A DNA stretch of 64,000 nt from PALSA-894 sp963828625 (GCA_963828625.1 CAWHEX010000011.1:806001-870000), one strand, 5' to 3'. Shown: positions 43,792 through 54,062, counted from the stretch's first letter. Notes: generated by a model not told the origin, from the letters alone. Translations and numbers: made by a program.

Positions 43792-44919
43792 ATGCGCGTC
43801 CCTGATCTGCGTCTGGCGACGGCAGGCGTTGCGCTGCTCGTTGCGGCCTGCGGACAGCAGAACACCTATCAGGCGCCTCCGCCGCCCAAGGTCGTGGTCG
43901 CCAAACCCGCCGAACAGAAGGTGACGCGCTACTTCGAGGCGACCGGCAACACCGCCGCGATCAACTCCGCCAACCTCGTCGCGCGCGTGCAGGGCTTCCT
44001 CACCGAGATCAAATACACCGACGGCGCGCCGGTGAAGAAGGGGGAGCATCTCTTCACCATCGAGCCCGAGCCCTATCAGCTCAAGCTGCAGCAGGCGCAG
44101 GCGGCCGAGCAAGCCGCGCAGGCGAGCGCGAAGCAGACCGAAGGCGACTTCGAGCGCCAGCAGGAATTGCTGCAACGGCAGACAGCCTCGAAGGCCTCGT
44201 TCGATGCCGCGCAGGCCAAGCGCGACAATGACAAGGCCAAGGTGCTGCAGACGCAGGCCGACACCCAGCAGGCACAGATCAACCTCGACTACACCAGGGT
44301 CGTGGCGCCTTTCGACGGCATCGTGACGGCGCGGCAGGTTTCGGTCGGCGAACTGATCGGCGGCAGCGGCACGCAGGTGCTCGCCAGCATCGTGCAACTC
44401 GATCCGATCTACGTGAATTTCAATGCGAGCGAGCGCGACGTGCTGCACGTGCGCGACCTGCTCTACAAGCGCGGCCAGCGCGCGAACGATCTGCTCGGCA
44501 CCGATGTCGAGGTCGGGCTGCAGACCGATCAGGGCTACCCGCACAGAGGCAAGCTCAACTACATCGCGCCGACCGTGAACCAGGGTACCGGCACACTCGC
44601 GGCGCGCGCCGAATTGCCGAACAATCAGCGCCTGATGCTGCCGGGCTTCTTCGTGCGCGTGCGCGTGCCGCTTGAGGCGCAGCAGGCCGTGCTCGTGCCG
44701 TCGGTCGCGCTGGCGAGCGATCAGAGCGGGCGCTACGTGCTGGTCGTCAACGCCGAGAATATCGTGGAGCAGCGCAAGGTCGAGACCGGTCCGGTGGTCG
44801 GCGACATGACGGTGATCGAGAACGGCCTCAAGGTCGAGGATCGTGTCATCGTGTCGGGCTTGCTGCGCGCCGTTCCGGGCCAGAAGGTCGATCCGCAGAC
44901 GCAGACAGCGGCGAAGTAG
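43792..44919 (+). CDS. RND efflux periplasmic adaptor (MexA/AcrA family)
   Basis: 375 residues. Lipoprotein signal with lipobox LVAAC; barrel-sandwich (lipoyl) halves around LVARVQGFLTEIKYTDGAPV and DYTRVVAPFDGIVTARQVSV flanking a coiled-coil hairpin rich in Gln/Ala, then beta-barrel and membrane-proximal domains. It connects the inner-membrane pump to an outer-membrane channel, which is not encoded here. AGGAG lies eight bases before the ATG. Thirteen bases before the pump gene. Confidence 0.92.
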   Translation: MRVPDLRLATAGVALLVAACGQQNTYQAPPPPKVVVAKPAEQKVTRYFEATGNTAAINSANLVARVQGFLTEIKYTDGAPVKKGEHLFTIEPEPYQLKLQQAQAAEQAAQASAKQTEGDFERQQELLQRQTASKASFDAAQAKRDNDKAKVLQTQADTQQAQINLDYTRVVAPFDGIVTARQVSVGELIGGSGTQVLASIVQLDPIYVNFNASERDVLHVRDLLYKRGQRANDLLGTDVEVGLQTDQGYPHRGKLNYIAPTVNQGTGTLAARAELPNNQRLMLPGFFVRVRVPLEAQQAVLVPSVALASDQSGRYVLVVNAENIVEQRKVETGPVVGDMTVIENGLKVEDRVIVSGLLRAVPGQKVDPQTQTAAK

Positions 44920-44931
44920 AGCCGCCCGCCC

Positions 44932-47900
44932 ATGATCTCGAAGTATTTCATCGAGCGGCCGGTCCTCGCCAACGTTCTGGCGATCCTGATGATCGTCATC
45001 GGGGGCGTCGCGCTGTTCTCGCTGCCGGTCGCGCAATATCCCGACGTGACGCCGCCGACCGTGCAGGTGCAGACCCGCTATCCGGGCGCGAGCGCGCGCA
45101 CGCTGATCGACACCGTCGCGCTGCCGATCGAGCAGCAGGTGAACGGCGTCGAGAACATGATCTACATGCAGTCGACGAGCACGTCGGACGGCACATATAC
45201 GCTCGTCGTCACGTTCAGGATCGGGACCGACCTCAATTTCGCGCAGGTGCTGGTGCAGAACCGCGTGTCGGCCGCGCTCTCGTCGCTGCCCGACGGGGTG
45301 CAGAAGCAGGGCGTCAACGTTCAGAAGCAGTCGACCGCGATCTTGTCGTTCGTCACGCTGGTGTCGCCGGAGAAGAAGTTCGACAGCCTCTATATGGCGA
45401 ACTACGCCACCATTCGGCTGAAAGATGAACTCGCACGCCTTCCGGGCGTCGGCAATGTCCAGATTTTTGGCGCGGGGCAGTATTCGATTCGCGTCTGGCT
45501 CGATCCGGAGAAGCTCAAGGCGCGCGGGCTGACCGCCTCGGACGTCACGCAGGCGTTGCAGCAGCAGAGCCAGCAGGTTGCGGCCGGCCAGCTTGGCGGC
45601 CCGCCGACGGAAGCCGGACAGCCATTCCAGTACACCGTGACCGTCGCGGGGCGGCTCGCCGATCCGGAGCAGTTCGAGAACGTCATCGTGAAGAGCGATG
45701 GCGCGGCGATCACGCGCGTCTCGGACATCGGCCGGGTCGAACTCGGCGCGCAGAGTTACGGGCAGACCTTCAAGGTCAACAACCAGCCCGCCGCCGGCAT
45801 CGCGGTGTTTCAGTCGCCGGGGGCGAACGCGATCAGCGTTCAGTCCGCTGTCGACAAGCGCATGAAGGAGCTGGCGAAGGAGTTTCCGCAGGGGCTCGTG
45901 TTCGAAATTCCGTTCGACACCACCAAGTTCGTCGATGAGGCGATCAAGGAGGTCTACAAGACCCTGATCGAGGCCGCGTTCCTGGTGCTGGCGGTAATCC
46001 TGATCTTCCTGCAGGACTGGCGCGCGATGCTGATCCCGGCGACCACCGTGCCGGTGACGATCATCGGCGCGTTCGCCGCGATGGCGGCGCTGGGCTTCTC
46101 CATCAATCTTTCGACGCTGTTTGCCATCGTGCTTGCCATCGGCATCGTGGTCGACGACGCGATCGTCATCGTGGAGGGCGTCTCGCACCACATCGAGCGC
46201 GGGATGACGCCGCATGACGCCGCCATCAAGGCGATGGACGAACTGTTCGGACCGATCATCGGCATCACGCTGGTGCTGATGTCGGTGTTTATTCCGGCGG
46301 CGTTCATGCCGGGCCTGACCGGAAAGATGTATTCGCAGTTCGCCCTCGTGATCGCCGCGACCGCGCTGCTCTCCGCCGTCAACGCCGCGACACTCAAGCC
46401 CACGCAAGCCGCGCTCTGGATGCGCCAGCCGGTCCCGGTCGATAAACGCAACTTCGCCTACCGGTTTTTCAACCGGATCTATTACGCGATCGAGCGCGGC
46501 TACACGCGCCTCATCACCCGCATGGTCTCGGCGAGCGCCGTGTCGGTCGTGATCGCACTGCTGATCGTCGCCGGCGGGCTCTATGGATTGTCGCGCGTCG
46601 CGTCGGGATTCATCCCGATCGAGGACCAGGGTTATCTGGTGGTCGCCGTGCAGTTGCCGGACGGCGCATCGCTGGAGCGTACGCAGAAAGCGATGGATCA
46701 GGTCGGCGAGATCGCGAAGAAAACGCCGGGAGTCGATCAGTTCGTCACGGTCTCGGGCATCTCGCCGCTCGACAATTCGGCGTCGCTCTCGAGTGCCGGC
46801 GTCGCCTACGTGACGCTGAAGCCGTGGAGCCAGCGCGGCAAGGGCGAGGATCTGCTGTCGCTGTTCATCGGCATGAACAAGGCGATGGAAGCGGTGACGG
46901 ACGCGCGCGTGCTCGTTGTGCCGCCGCCTCCGATTCAGGGTGTCGGCAACGCGTCCGGCGCGACCATGCAGCTCGAGTTGCGGGATGGCAGCTTCGATTT
47001 CACCAAGCTGCAGACGCTTGCAACCCAGATGGTCGAGGCCGGAACGGGGCAGAGCAGCTTCCAGCGGGTGATGACGACGTTCCGCGCCGACGCGCCGCAG
47101 TACCGCATCGATGTCGACCGCGTGAAGGCGCAGACGCTGCACGTCAACGTCGATCAGGTGTTCTCGACGATCCAGACGTTCCTCGGTTCGACTTACGTGG
47201 TGCAGTTCAACAAGTTCGGCCGCACCTTCCAGGCCTATGTGCAGGCGGACGCGAAATTTCGCCTCAGCCCCGAAGACATCACGCAGCTCACGGTTCGCAA
47301 CAGCCAGGGCAACACCGTGCCGATCGGCACGCTCGCATCGGTCGTCCCGACCACCGGCCCGCCGCTCATCAGCCTCTACAACCTCTACCCGACCGCGACT
47401 GTCATCGGCATTCCGGTGCAGGGCGTCTCGTCGGGGCAGGCGATGGTGCTGATGGAGCAGATGGCGGCGCGCATCCTGCCGCCGGGCACAGGCTCGGAAT
47501 GGACCGCGCTCTCCTATCAGGAGAAGCTGGTCGGCAATCAGATGTACCTGGTGTTCGGCCTCGGCATCCTGCTCGTCTATCTGGTGCTCGCTGGGCAGTA
47601 CGACAGCTGGTACGCGCCGCTTTCGATCGTGCTCTCGGTGCCGCTGGCGCTGGTCGGTCCGGCATCGGTGCTGCTGGGCCTGAAGGTGGACGCGAACCTC
47701 TATGTGCAGATCGGGTTGATTTGCTGATCGCGCTCTCGGCCAAGAACGCGATCCTGATCGTCGAGGTCGCGCGCGAACGGCGCCTCAAGGAAGGGCATCC
47801 GATCGTGCAGGCGGCCGTGGAGGCCGCGCGCACGCGCTTCCGGCCGATCCTGATGACCTCGATCGCCTTCATCCTCTCGGTCGTGCCGCTGGTGATCGCC

Positions 47901-48077
47901 ACGGGCGCGGGCGCGAGCGCGCGCAAGTCGATCGGCATCACGGTGTTCACCGGCATGATCGCCTCGACCTGCCTCGCGGTGCTGTTCGTGCCGTCGCTGT
48001 TCGTGGTGTTCCAGCGCTTCGAGGAATGGCTCAAGGCGCGCAAGCAGCCCAAGGGCGCTCCCGTGGCGGCGGAGTGA
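44932..48077 (+). CDS. RND multidrug efflux pump, HAE1/AcrB family (one frameshift)
   Basis: About 1,048 residues with 12 membrane segments and two large periplasmic loops. FFIERPVLANVLAIL-type N-terminus (here SKYFIERPVLANVL), the proton-relay Asp pair in AIGIVVDDAIVIVEGV, and the conserved MTSIAFILSVVPLVIATGAG near the end are present. One base is missing near 47721-47723, giving an early stop after YVQIGLI; the next frame continues LLIALSAKNAILIVEVARE. Proton-driven export of hydrophobic drugs, dyes or host compounds. It sits inside the Tol-Pal region and has no adjacent regulator. Confidence 0.9.
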
Positions 48078-48081
48078 CGCG

Positions 48082-48897
48082 TTACTCCGGCACCGTGCCC
48101 TTCACGGCCCACGCGGTCGCCGCATAGGAGCGGGGGCCGTCGGCTTCGCCGTCGAGGTAGGCGCGCGCGACCGCATCGCGCAGCTTGTTTTTCATTGCGA
48201 CGTCGAGCGTGCGGACATAGTCCGCGAGCGGCCCGTCCTTGCCTTCGTTTGGCGTCCAGAAATCCGCAAAGGATGAGAACTCCATGCGGATCGTGATCAT
48301 GTCTTGCACGACATTTCGGAGACCGGCCTCGCGCCAGACGGCGGCAAGCTCGCCGGGCCGGCTGAGCGGCCGTGTAAAGGCTTGCGCGCGCCGGTCGCTT
48401 CCGTTCGGATCGAGCATGGCCGCGGTATCGAGGACGATCCGCTGCGCGACGAGGCCACCGCGCGCGTCCCATGTCGTCGCCGCGACCGTCCCGCCCGGAC
48501 GCGTGACGCGGCGCATCTCGCGCACCGCGAGGGCCGCCTGCGGGACGAATTGGAGCGTCAGCATCGAGAGAGCATGATCGAACGTGCTGTCGGCAAATGG
48601 CAGCGCGCGGGCGTCGCCGACATCGAACGCGACGCGCGGATCGCGATTATGGCGCACGGCATGCGCGATATATTCGGGTGAGAGATCGACCCCGTGAACG
48701 CCGGCGAGCCGCGCATCTTGCGCGAGACAGAAGCTCAGGCTGCCTGTACCACATCCGACATCGAGCACGCGTCGGGCGCGTTCGATACCGGCGAAGGCGA
48801 TGAAGAGCGGCGCAAGCCTGCGGCTCCATCGCCCCATCTGCCGTTCGTAGCCGTCGCCATCAGCGGCGACGAACGCTAATGTGGCCGTACTCGTCAC
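48082..48897 (-). CDS. Class I SAM-dependent methyltransferase
   Basis: 271 residues with the Rossmann-type SAM site: motif I VLDVGCGTGSLSF, acidic residue in GVHGVDLSPEY, DVGDARALPF, and MLTLQFVPQAALAVREMRRV (methyltransferase 11 pattern). Substrate unknown. Its start overlaps the stop of the Bug-family gene (ATGA on the minus strand), so it is the second gene of a two-gene unit. It converges on the RND pump with four bases between. Confidence 0.85.
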   Translation of the reverse strand: MTSTATLAFVAADGDGYERQMGRWSRRLAPLFIAFAGIERARRVLDVGCGTGSLSFCLAQDARLAGVHGVDLSPEYIAHAVRHNRDPRVAFDVGDARALPFADSTFDHALSMLTLQFVPQAALAVREMRRVTRPGGTVAATTWDARGGLVAQRIVLDTAAMLDPNGSDRRAQAFTRPLSRPGELAAVWREAGLRNVVQDMITIRMEFSSFADFWTPNEGKDGPLADYVRTLDVAMKNKLRDAVARAYLDGEADGPRSYAATAWAVKGTVPE

Positions 48898-49862
48898 TGC
48901 GGCGTCAGTCCGGCGGCCTTCACCAGCGCCGCGCTGTCGACGATCTCCTTGGCCACATAGGCATTGAACTCGCTGGCGCTCATCGTCATCGGTTCGACTC
49001 CCAGCGCCGCAAGCTTGTCCCGCACCTTGGGCTCTTGCAGAGCCTTGTCGATTTCACGGTTCAGCTTCTCGACGATGTCGCGCGGTGTCTTCGCCGGAAG
49101 AAAGACGCCAAGCCAGAACGGATATTCGGCATTGGTGAGACCGGCTTCCGCGACGGTCGGAACGTCGGGGAGGGCGGCCGCGCGTTTGGGCGTGTTGACC
49201 ACGAGCGCCGTGAGCTTGCCTTCCTTGATGTGAGGAAGTGCAACCCCGACCGGCACCAGGAAGAAATCGAGACGTCCGGCGATCACCTCGGTGAGCGCCT
49301 CGGGTCCGCTCTTGAACGGTACGTGCACGGCGCGCATGCCGGCGCTCATCTGCAACCGGATGGAGCCGAGATGTGTTCCAGTGCCGACGCCCGCGGACGC
49401 GAAGTTCATCGTGTCGGGCTTCGCTTTCGCGGCTGCGACGAAATCAGCCACCGACTTGTATCCCCGCGCTGGGTGAACCACGAGGACGCTCGGCACTACA
49501 CCGAGCGGGATGACAGCGGCAAAATCCCGCCCGGGGTCGTAACTCAAATTGGAGTGAAGCGCGGGCGTGATTGCGTGTGCAGATGAATTGGCAAGCAATG
49601 TGTAGCCGTCCGGGTCGGCCTTCGCGACGGCAGCGGTTCCGATCGTCAGCGCCCCGCCGGGCCGGTTCTCAACAACGACAGGTTGGCCGAGTTGGACCGA
49701 CAGTTGCTCGAAAACGATGCGCGGAACGATGTCGGTGATGCTCCCCGCAGCGATCGGTATGATAGCCTTCAGGGGTTTCGTCGGCCACGTCTGAGCCTCG
49801 GCGTTGACGCTCGCGAAAACGAGCGAAAGCACGGTCAGTGACATCAGGTGCCTTGGTCGCAT
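48894..49862 (-). CDS. Bug/TctC-family periplasmic solute-binding protein
   Basis: 322 residues. Signal peptide to AEAQTWP, then the Bug signature segments IIPIAAGSITDIVPRIVFEQL, VVVENRPGGALTIG, ASAGVGTGTHLGSI and PALHSNLSYDPGRDF. Bug proteins bind carboxylates or amides for tripartite tricarboxylate transport or sensing. No TctA/TctB membrane partners are nearby, as is common for orphan Bug proteins. The ATG at 49862 is preceded by GAGGA. Divergent from the LysR gene, which probably controls it. Confidence 0.88.
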   Translation of the reverse strand: MRPRHLMSLTVLSLVFASVNAEAQTWPTKPLKAIIPIAAGSITDIVPRIVFEQLSVQLGQPVVVENRPGGALTIGTAAVAKADPDGYTLLANSSAHAITPALHSNLSYDPGRDFAAVIPLGVVPSVLVVHPARGYKSVADFVAAAKAKPDTMNFASAGVGTGTHLGSIRLQMSAGMRAVHVPFKSGPEALTEVIAGRLDFFLVPVGVALPHIKEGKLTALVVNTPKRAAALPDVPTVAEAGLTNAEYPFWLGVFLPAKTPRDIVEKLNREIDKALQEPKVRDKLAALGVEPMTMSASEFNAYVAKEIVDSAALVKAAGLTPQ

Positions 49863-49942
49863 GACATCCTCGCTTGTTGCTGCAGGGGCAGTCGTGCGCA
49901 AGCGGGTGCCTTCCGTCCAATATATAAATTATCTGGAAACCA

Positions 49943-49957
49943 ATGCCTACTCGGCAT
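49943..49957. promoter_or_regulatory. LysR-type box (T-N11-A) in the divergent region
   Basis: ATGCC tactc GGCAT, perfect 5-bp arms with the T-N11-A spacing of LysR recognition sites, 10 bases before the lysR ATG and about 80 bases from the Bug gene start. The surrounding sequence is A+T-rich (TATATAAATTATC). Confidence 0.7.
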
Positions 49958-49967
49958 AGAAGAGCGC

Positions 49968-50951
49968 ATGGACCTGCGGCACGCGCGAACCTTCGTCACC
50001 GTTGCCGAGCTCGGCACTGTCTCCAAGGCGGCATTGCGCCTGCGCATCGCGCAGCCCGCGCTATCGCGCCAGATCGGCGCGCTTGAGCAGGAACTCGGAC
50101 TGAAGCTTTTCGACCGGGTCGGTCGGGGTCTCGTGCTGACGAGCGACGGCGAGCAGATGCTGGGCGACTGCCGTGCCTTGCTCGGCCAAGCGAGCGCCCT
50201 TGGCGAGCGGGCGCAGTTGCTGCGGCGTGGCGATGTCGGGGTGCTCAAGGTCGCGACCTCGCCGCAGTTCATCGAAGGGGTTTTCGGCGACTTTCTGCAT
50301 CGCTACGCAAGGCGCTATCCGGGTGTGCAGGTAAAACTGATCGAGGTGATCGGCTGGTCTCCCTTCGCCGAGATGCTTGAGCGCGGTGAGGTTCATCTCG
50401 GGCAGAACCTCGCCCGTGCGCCGGCGGATGAAACGCGCTTCGCGCGCCATGCGATCGACTACGTGGACTTGCTCGCCGTCAGCCGGCCGGAGATGAAGCT
50501 CAGCAAGGGAAGCACGATCGAAATCAGCGATCTCGTGCACCATCCTCTGCTGGTCACGGACCGGCAGTCCATGTTTCGCCGGACCTTCGACTCGGCGTGC
50601 CGTCTTGCCGGCGTCGAGCCGAACATCAGCCTTGAGAGCCAGACGCCGCATACCCTGCTGTCCATGGCAGAGAGCGGACACGGTGTCGCAATCGTTCCGT
50701 CAACATTGCGCATTCGGCGATATGCGCTTCGGGTCTATGGCCTGACCTATCAGGGCCGCCGACTGCGTGAGCCTCTCGCCGTCTATTGGGACAAGCGCCG
50801 ACCGCTCCCGCGGTACGCGAGCGCCTTCTGCGAAATGTTGGCCGACTATGTGCGGGAGGTTTTTCCGATCTCAGGGCCGACGGTACCGGCGTCTCGCCGG
50901 TCAACGAAAGCACGCAAGAACCGCACTGCGAAAGCCGTGGCGGCGGAGTGA
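49968..50951 (+). CDS. LysR-family transcription regulator
   Basis: 327 residues: N-terminal winged helix (MDLRHARTFVTVAELGTVSK, then AALRLRIAQPALSRQIGALE), effector-binding domain after about residue 90, and a basic C-terminal tail (RRSTKARKNRTAK). The ATG 49968 gives the standard LysR N-terminus; upstream in-frame codons are in the promoter region. Divergent from the Bug-methyltransferase unit and thus its likely regulator. Inducer unknown. Confidence 0.9.
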   Translation: MDLRHARTFVTVAELGTVSKAALRLRIAQPALSRQIGALEQELGLKLFDRVGRGLVLTSDGEQMLGDCRALLGQASALGERAQLLRRGDVGVLKVATSPQFIEGVFGDFLHRYARRYPGVQVKLIEVIGWSPFAEMLERGEVHLGQNLARAPADETRFARHAIDYVDLLAVSRPEMKLSKGSTIEISDLVHHPLLVTDRQSMFRRTFDSACRLAGVEPNISLESQTPHTLLSMAESGHGVAIVPSTLRIRRYALRVYGLTYQGRRLREPLAVYWDKRRPLPRYASAFCEMLADYVREVFPISGPTVPASRRSTKARKNRTAKAVAAE

Positions 50952-51044
50952 CGCGGCTTTCGGCGTCTCCCGATAGTGACAAATCGCGCGGCAAGGTCAC
51001 AATGGCCGCCAAATCGGCTGTCGCGGCCGAACGGGGGAAAACGC

Positions 51045-52733
51045 ATGGAAAAGATCTGGCTGAAGAACTATCCGGCGGGCGTACCCAAGGAGATCGACGT
51101 CTCGCAGTATTCCTCGCTGGTCGCGATGCTCGAGGAGAGCTTCGCCAAATTCCGCGACCGCAAGGCGTTCATCTGCATGGACAAGTCCATCACGTATGGC
51201 GAGCTCGACGCGATGTCGCGCGACTTCGCCGCCTACCTGCAAAGCACCGGCCTGAAATTCGGCGACCGCGTCGCCGTCATGATGCCGAACGTGCTGCAAT
51301 ATCCGGTCACGACCGCGGGCGTCCTGCGCGCCGGCATGACGGTGGTGAACGTCAATCCGCTCTACACGCCGCGCGAGCTTGAGCACCAGCTCAACGACTC
51401 CGGCGCGGAGGCGATCGTCATCCTGGAGAATTTCGCCAGCACGCTTGAGAAGGTGCTGAAGAACACGCGCGTGAAGCACGTCATCCTCGCCAACATGGGC
51501 GACCTGCTCGGCTTCCCGAAGGGCGCGATCGTCAACCTTGTGGTTCGCAAGGTGAAGAAGATGGTGCCGGCCTATTCGCTGCCGTCGGCGATCCAGTTTA
51601 AGGCCGCGCTCGCGGCCGGCAAGGGCAAGCCGCTGAATACGCGCAAGCTCACGCCGGACGACGTCGCATTCCTGCAATACACCGGCGGCACCACGGGCGT
51701 GTCGAAAGGCGCCACGCTGCTTCACCGGAATATCGTCGCGAATGTGTTGCAGAACGATGCGTGGCTGCAGCCTTCGCTGTCGAAGCCGCCGAAGATCGAG
51801 CAGTTGCTGGTCGTCACGGCGCTGCCGCTTTATCACATCTTCGCCTTGACGGCGTGCTTCCTGCTCGCGATGCGCGCCGGCGGTGTGTGCCTGCTCATCC
51901 CGAACCCGCGCGACATTCCGGGCTTCGTGAAGGAGTTGCAGAAGTACAAGGTGCACAAATTCCCGGCGGTGAACACGCTCTACAACGCGCTGCTCAATCA
52001 TCCGGATTTCGGCAAGGTCGATTTCTCCGAGCTGAAGGTCGCCGTCGGCGGTGGCATGGCGGTGCAGCGCGCGGTCGCGGAGCGCTGGGTGAAGGCAACC
52101 GGCGTGCCGCTGGTCGAGGGATACGGACTCTCGGAAACCTCGCCGACGCTCACCTGCACGCCGGAAACAAAAGAGTTCACTGGAACGATCGGCCTCCCGG
52201 TGCCGTCGACCGAAATCTCCATCCGCGACGATGACGGCAACGAAGTGCCGATGGGCCAGCCCGGCGAGATCTGCGCGAAGGGCCCGCAGGTGATGGCGGG
52301 TTACTGGCAGCGCCCGGAAGAAACCGCGCAGGTGATGACCAAGGATGGCTTCTTCCGCACCGGCGATATCGGCGTGGTGGACGAGCAGGGCGTGTTCAAG
52401 ATCGTGGACCGCAAGAAGGACATGGTGCTGGTCTCGGGCTTCAACGTCTATCCGAACGAAGTCGAGGATGTGCTGGCGATGCATCCGGGCGTGCTCGAAT
52501 GCGCGGTGATCGGCGTGCCGGACACGGCGTCGGGCGAAGCCGTAAAGGCCTTCGTGGTGCGGCGTGATCCGGCGCTGACCGAAGACGAACTGAAGCGTTT
52601 CCTCGCCGAGCAGCTCACCAACTACAAGCGACCGAAGTTCATCGAATTCCGCGACGAGCTTCCGAAGACGCCAGTCGGGAAAATTCTGCGGCGGATGCTG
52701 CGTGACGAGCCCGCCAAGGCGAAGGCAGCGTAG
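51045..52733 (+). CDS. fadD: Long-chain fatty acid-CoA ligase
   Basis: 562 residues. Activates fatty acids with ATP and CoA. AMP-binding motif YTGGTTGVSKGA, PLYHIFALT, GYGLSETSPT, the fatty-acyl signature DGFFRTGDIGVVDEQGVFKI, DRKKDMVLVSGFNVYPNE and the C-terminal lysine in TPVGKILRR are intact. Start ATG 51045 (MEKIWLKNYPAGVP) matches the family; GGGGGAA precedes it. It reads in the same direction as lysR, 93 bases downstream. Confidence 0.92.
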   Translation: MEKIWLKNYPAGVPKEIDVSQYSSLVAMLEESFAKFRDRKAFICMDKSITYGELDAMSRDFAAYLQSTGLKFGDRVAVMMPNVLQYPVTTAGVLRAGMTVVNVNPLYTPRELEHQLNDSGAEAIVILENFASTLEKVLKNTRVKHVILANMGDLLGFPKGAIVNLVVRKVKKMVPAYSLPSAIQFKAALAAGKGKPLNTRKLTPDDVAFLQYTGGTTGVSKGATLLHRNIVANVLQNDAWLQPSLSKPPKIEQLLVVTALPLYHIFALTACFLLAMRAGGVCLLIPNPRDIPGFVKELQKYKVHKFPAVNTLYNALLNHPDFGKVDFSELKVAVGGGMAVQRAVAERWVKATGVPLVEGYGLSETSPTLTCTPETKEFTGTIGLPVPSTEISIRDDDGNEVPMGQPGEICAKGPQVMAGYWQRPEETAQVMTKDGFFRTGDIGVVDEQGVFKIVDRKKDMVLVSGFNVYPNEVEDVLAMHPGVLECAVIGVPDTASGEAVKAFVVRRDPALTEDELKRFLAEQLTNYKRPKFIEFRDELPKTPVGKILRRMLRDEPAKAKAA

Positions 52734-52747
52734 CGCTCCTGATCGTC

Positions 52748-52829
52748 ATGGCCGGGCCATAAACGCCCGGCCACCAACGCCCTGCCTGCCGAGCGCGAAG
52801 TCGCGGATGCCCGGCACAGCGCCGGGCAA
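52748..52829. repeat. Dispersed palindromic repeat of Bradyrhizobiaceae type
   Basis: Two hairpins: GGCCGGGC cataaac GCCCGGCC (52750-52772) and TGCCCGGC acagc GCCGGGCA (52808-52828), starting with GTCATGG and separated by about 35 bases. This mirrors the GTCATGGCCGGGC...ATGCCCGGC elements I know from intergenic DNA of Bradyrhizobium relatives. It lies between fadD and cpoB and may terminate fadD. Confidence 0.6.
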
Positions 52830-52843
52830 ACGGCGGCGCGTAG

Positions 52844-52858
52844 TTAATTCTTCCTAAA
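52844..52858 (+). promoter_or_regulatory. Near-match CtrA-type box before cpoB
   Basis: TTAA TTCTTCC TAAA, one base off TTAA-N7-TTAA, 63 bases before the cpoB ATG. Weaker than the four exact sites in the window; noted because cpoB works with Tol-Pal. Confidence 0.3.
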
Positions 52859-52921
52859 CGCCTCAGTCACAATTTAGACGCAGCGATTCGTATTCTGCAG
52901 CGCCGGTCAGGGCGGTCCAAC

Positions 52922-54046
52922 ATGACTCTTTTTCTCCGCGGTATTTTGCTGACGGCCATGCTGGCAGGCGTGATCGTTGCGTCGCCGGCGCGCGCGCAGA
53001 TGTCCGAGTCCGAACTCGTGACGCGGCTCAATCGTCTCGAAGGCATGGTGCGGCAACTCACCGGAACGGTCGAGCAGCTGCAATACCGCAACCAGCAGCT
53101 TGAGCAGCAGCTCGCGCGCGGCGCACCGAGCGCGCCGCCGCAACGCGCGGCGGCGCCGCAGGCCCAGCCGCAGTATGCGCAGCCGCCACAGCATGCGCAG
53201 CCGCCGCAGAACTATCCGCCGCAACAGCAGGCTTATCCGCAGCAGCAGTCGTACCCGCAGCAGCAACAGGCTTATCCGCAACAGCAAGCCTATCCGCAGA
53301 CCGGCGTGATGCAGCCCGAGCCGGAGCCTGCGCCGCCGCCGCGCGGTGGACGCCGTGGCGATGCTTTCGATCCGAGCGCCAATCCGAATGCGCCGGGCGC
53401 ACCACGCACGCTCGGGCGTCCGGGCACGATCGCGGCTGCGCCGCCGATCGATGGAACGCAAAGCGACGAGCCGCCCTATGTCGGCGCGCCGGGCGGGCGT
53501 CAGGCCGGCGAGCCGCTCGACATCGCCAACATGGCTGAGGAAGCCGCCAACAAGCCGCCACCGCGGCGTGAGGTTCGCAATATTCCAGGCGCGCTGCCCG
53601 CGCCGCCGCCGCGCAATCCGAGCGGCACCGGCGCGCAGCAGATGGTGATGGCGCCGACGAATTCACCGCGCGACGAATACGATCTCGCCTACGGCTATGT
53701 GCTGCGCAAGGATTACGCGCTCGCCGAGGAAGGCCTGCGGGCGTTCCTCAAGAAGCACCCGAAGGATCATCTCGTCGCTGACGCGAATTACTGGCTTGGC
53801 GAAAGCCTGTTCCAGCGCCAGCGCTATCGCGAGGCCGCGGAGTCGTTCCTCACCGTCTCGAGCAAGTTCGACACCGCCGCCAAGGCGCCGGACTCCCTGC
53901 TGCGGCTCGGCCAGTCGCTCGCCGCGTTGAAGGAAAAGGAAGCCGCCTGCGCGACGCTCGGCGAAATCCCGCGCAAGTATCCCAAGGCGTCCGCCAATCT
54001 GAAGCAGGCGGCGTCGCAGGAGCAGAAGCGGGCCGGCTGCCTGTAG
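52922..54046 (+). CDS. cpoB: Tol-Pal system coordinator CpoB (YbgF)
   Basis: 374 residues. Signal peptide to ARAQ, coiled-coil trimerisation segment (SESELVTRLNRLEGMVRQLT), a very long Pro/Gln linker with repeated YPQQQ units (about residues 70-140), and C-terminal TPRs (DEYDLAYGYVLRKDYALAEE, ANYWLGESLFQRQRYREAAE). In E. coli CpoB couples Tol constriction to peptidoglycan synthesis. Here it is separated from pal by 9 kb of accessory genes. The linker is longer than usual. Confidence 0.92.
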   Translation: MTLFLRGILLTAMLAGVIVASPARAQMSESELVTRLNRLEGMVRQLTGTVEQLQYRNQQLEQQLARGAPSAPPQRAAAPQAQPQYAQPPQHAQPPQNYPPQQQAYPQQQSYPQQQQAYPQQQAYPQTGVMQPEPEPAPPPRGGRRGDAFDPSANPNAPGAPRTLGRPGTIAAAPPIDGTQSDEPPYVGAPGGRQAGEPLDIANMAEEAANKPPPRREVRNIPGALPAPPPRNPSGTGAQQMVMAPTNSPRDEYDLAYGYVLRKDYALAEEGLRAFLKKHPKDHLVADANYWLGESLFQRQRYREAAESFLTVSSKFDTAAKAPDSLLRLGQSLAALKEKEAACATLGEIPRKYPKASANLKQAASQEQKRAGCL

Positions 54047-54062
54047 GGCTTCGCGCGGACTT

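Noticed and set aside
43522..47142. A 1,206-codon open frame on the minus strand opposite the RND pump genes
   Set aside because: It mirrors the RND adaptor and pump genes, its product is rich in Arg, Asp, His and Gly with no domain, and the plus-strand products are unmistakable. Long antisense frames are common at this G+C content.
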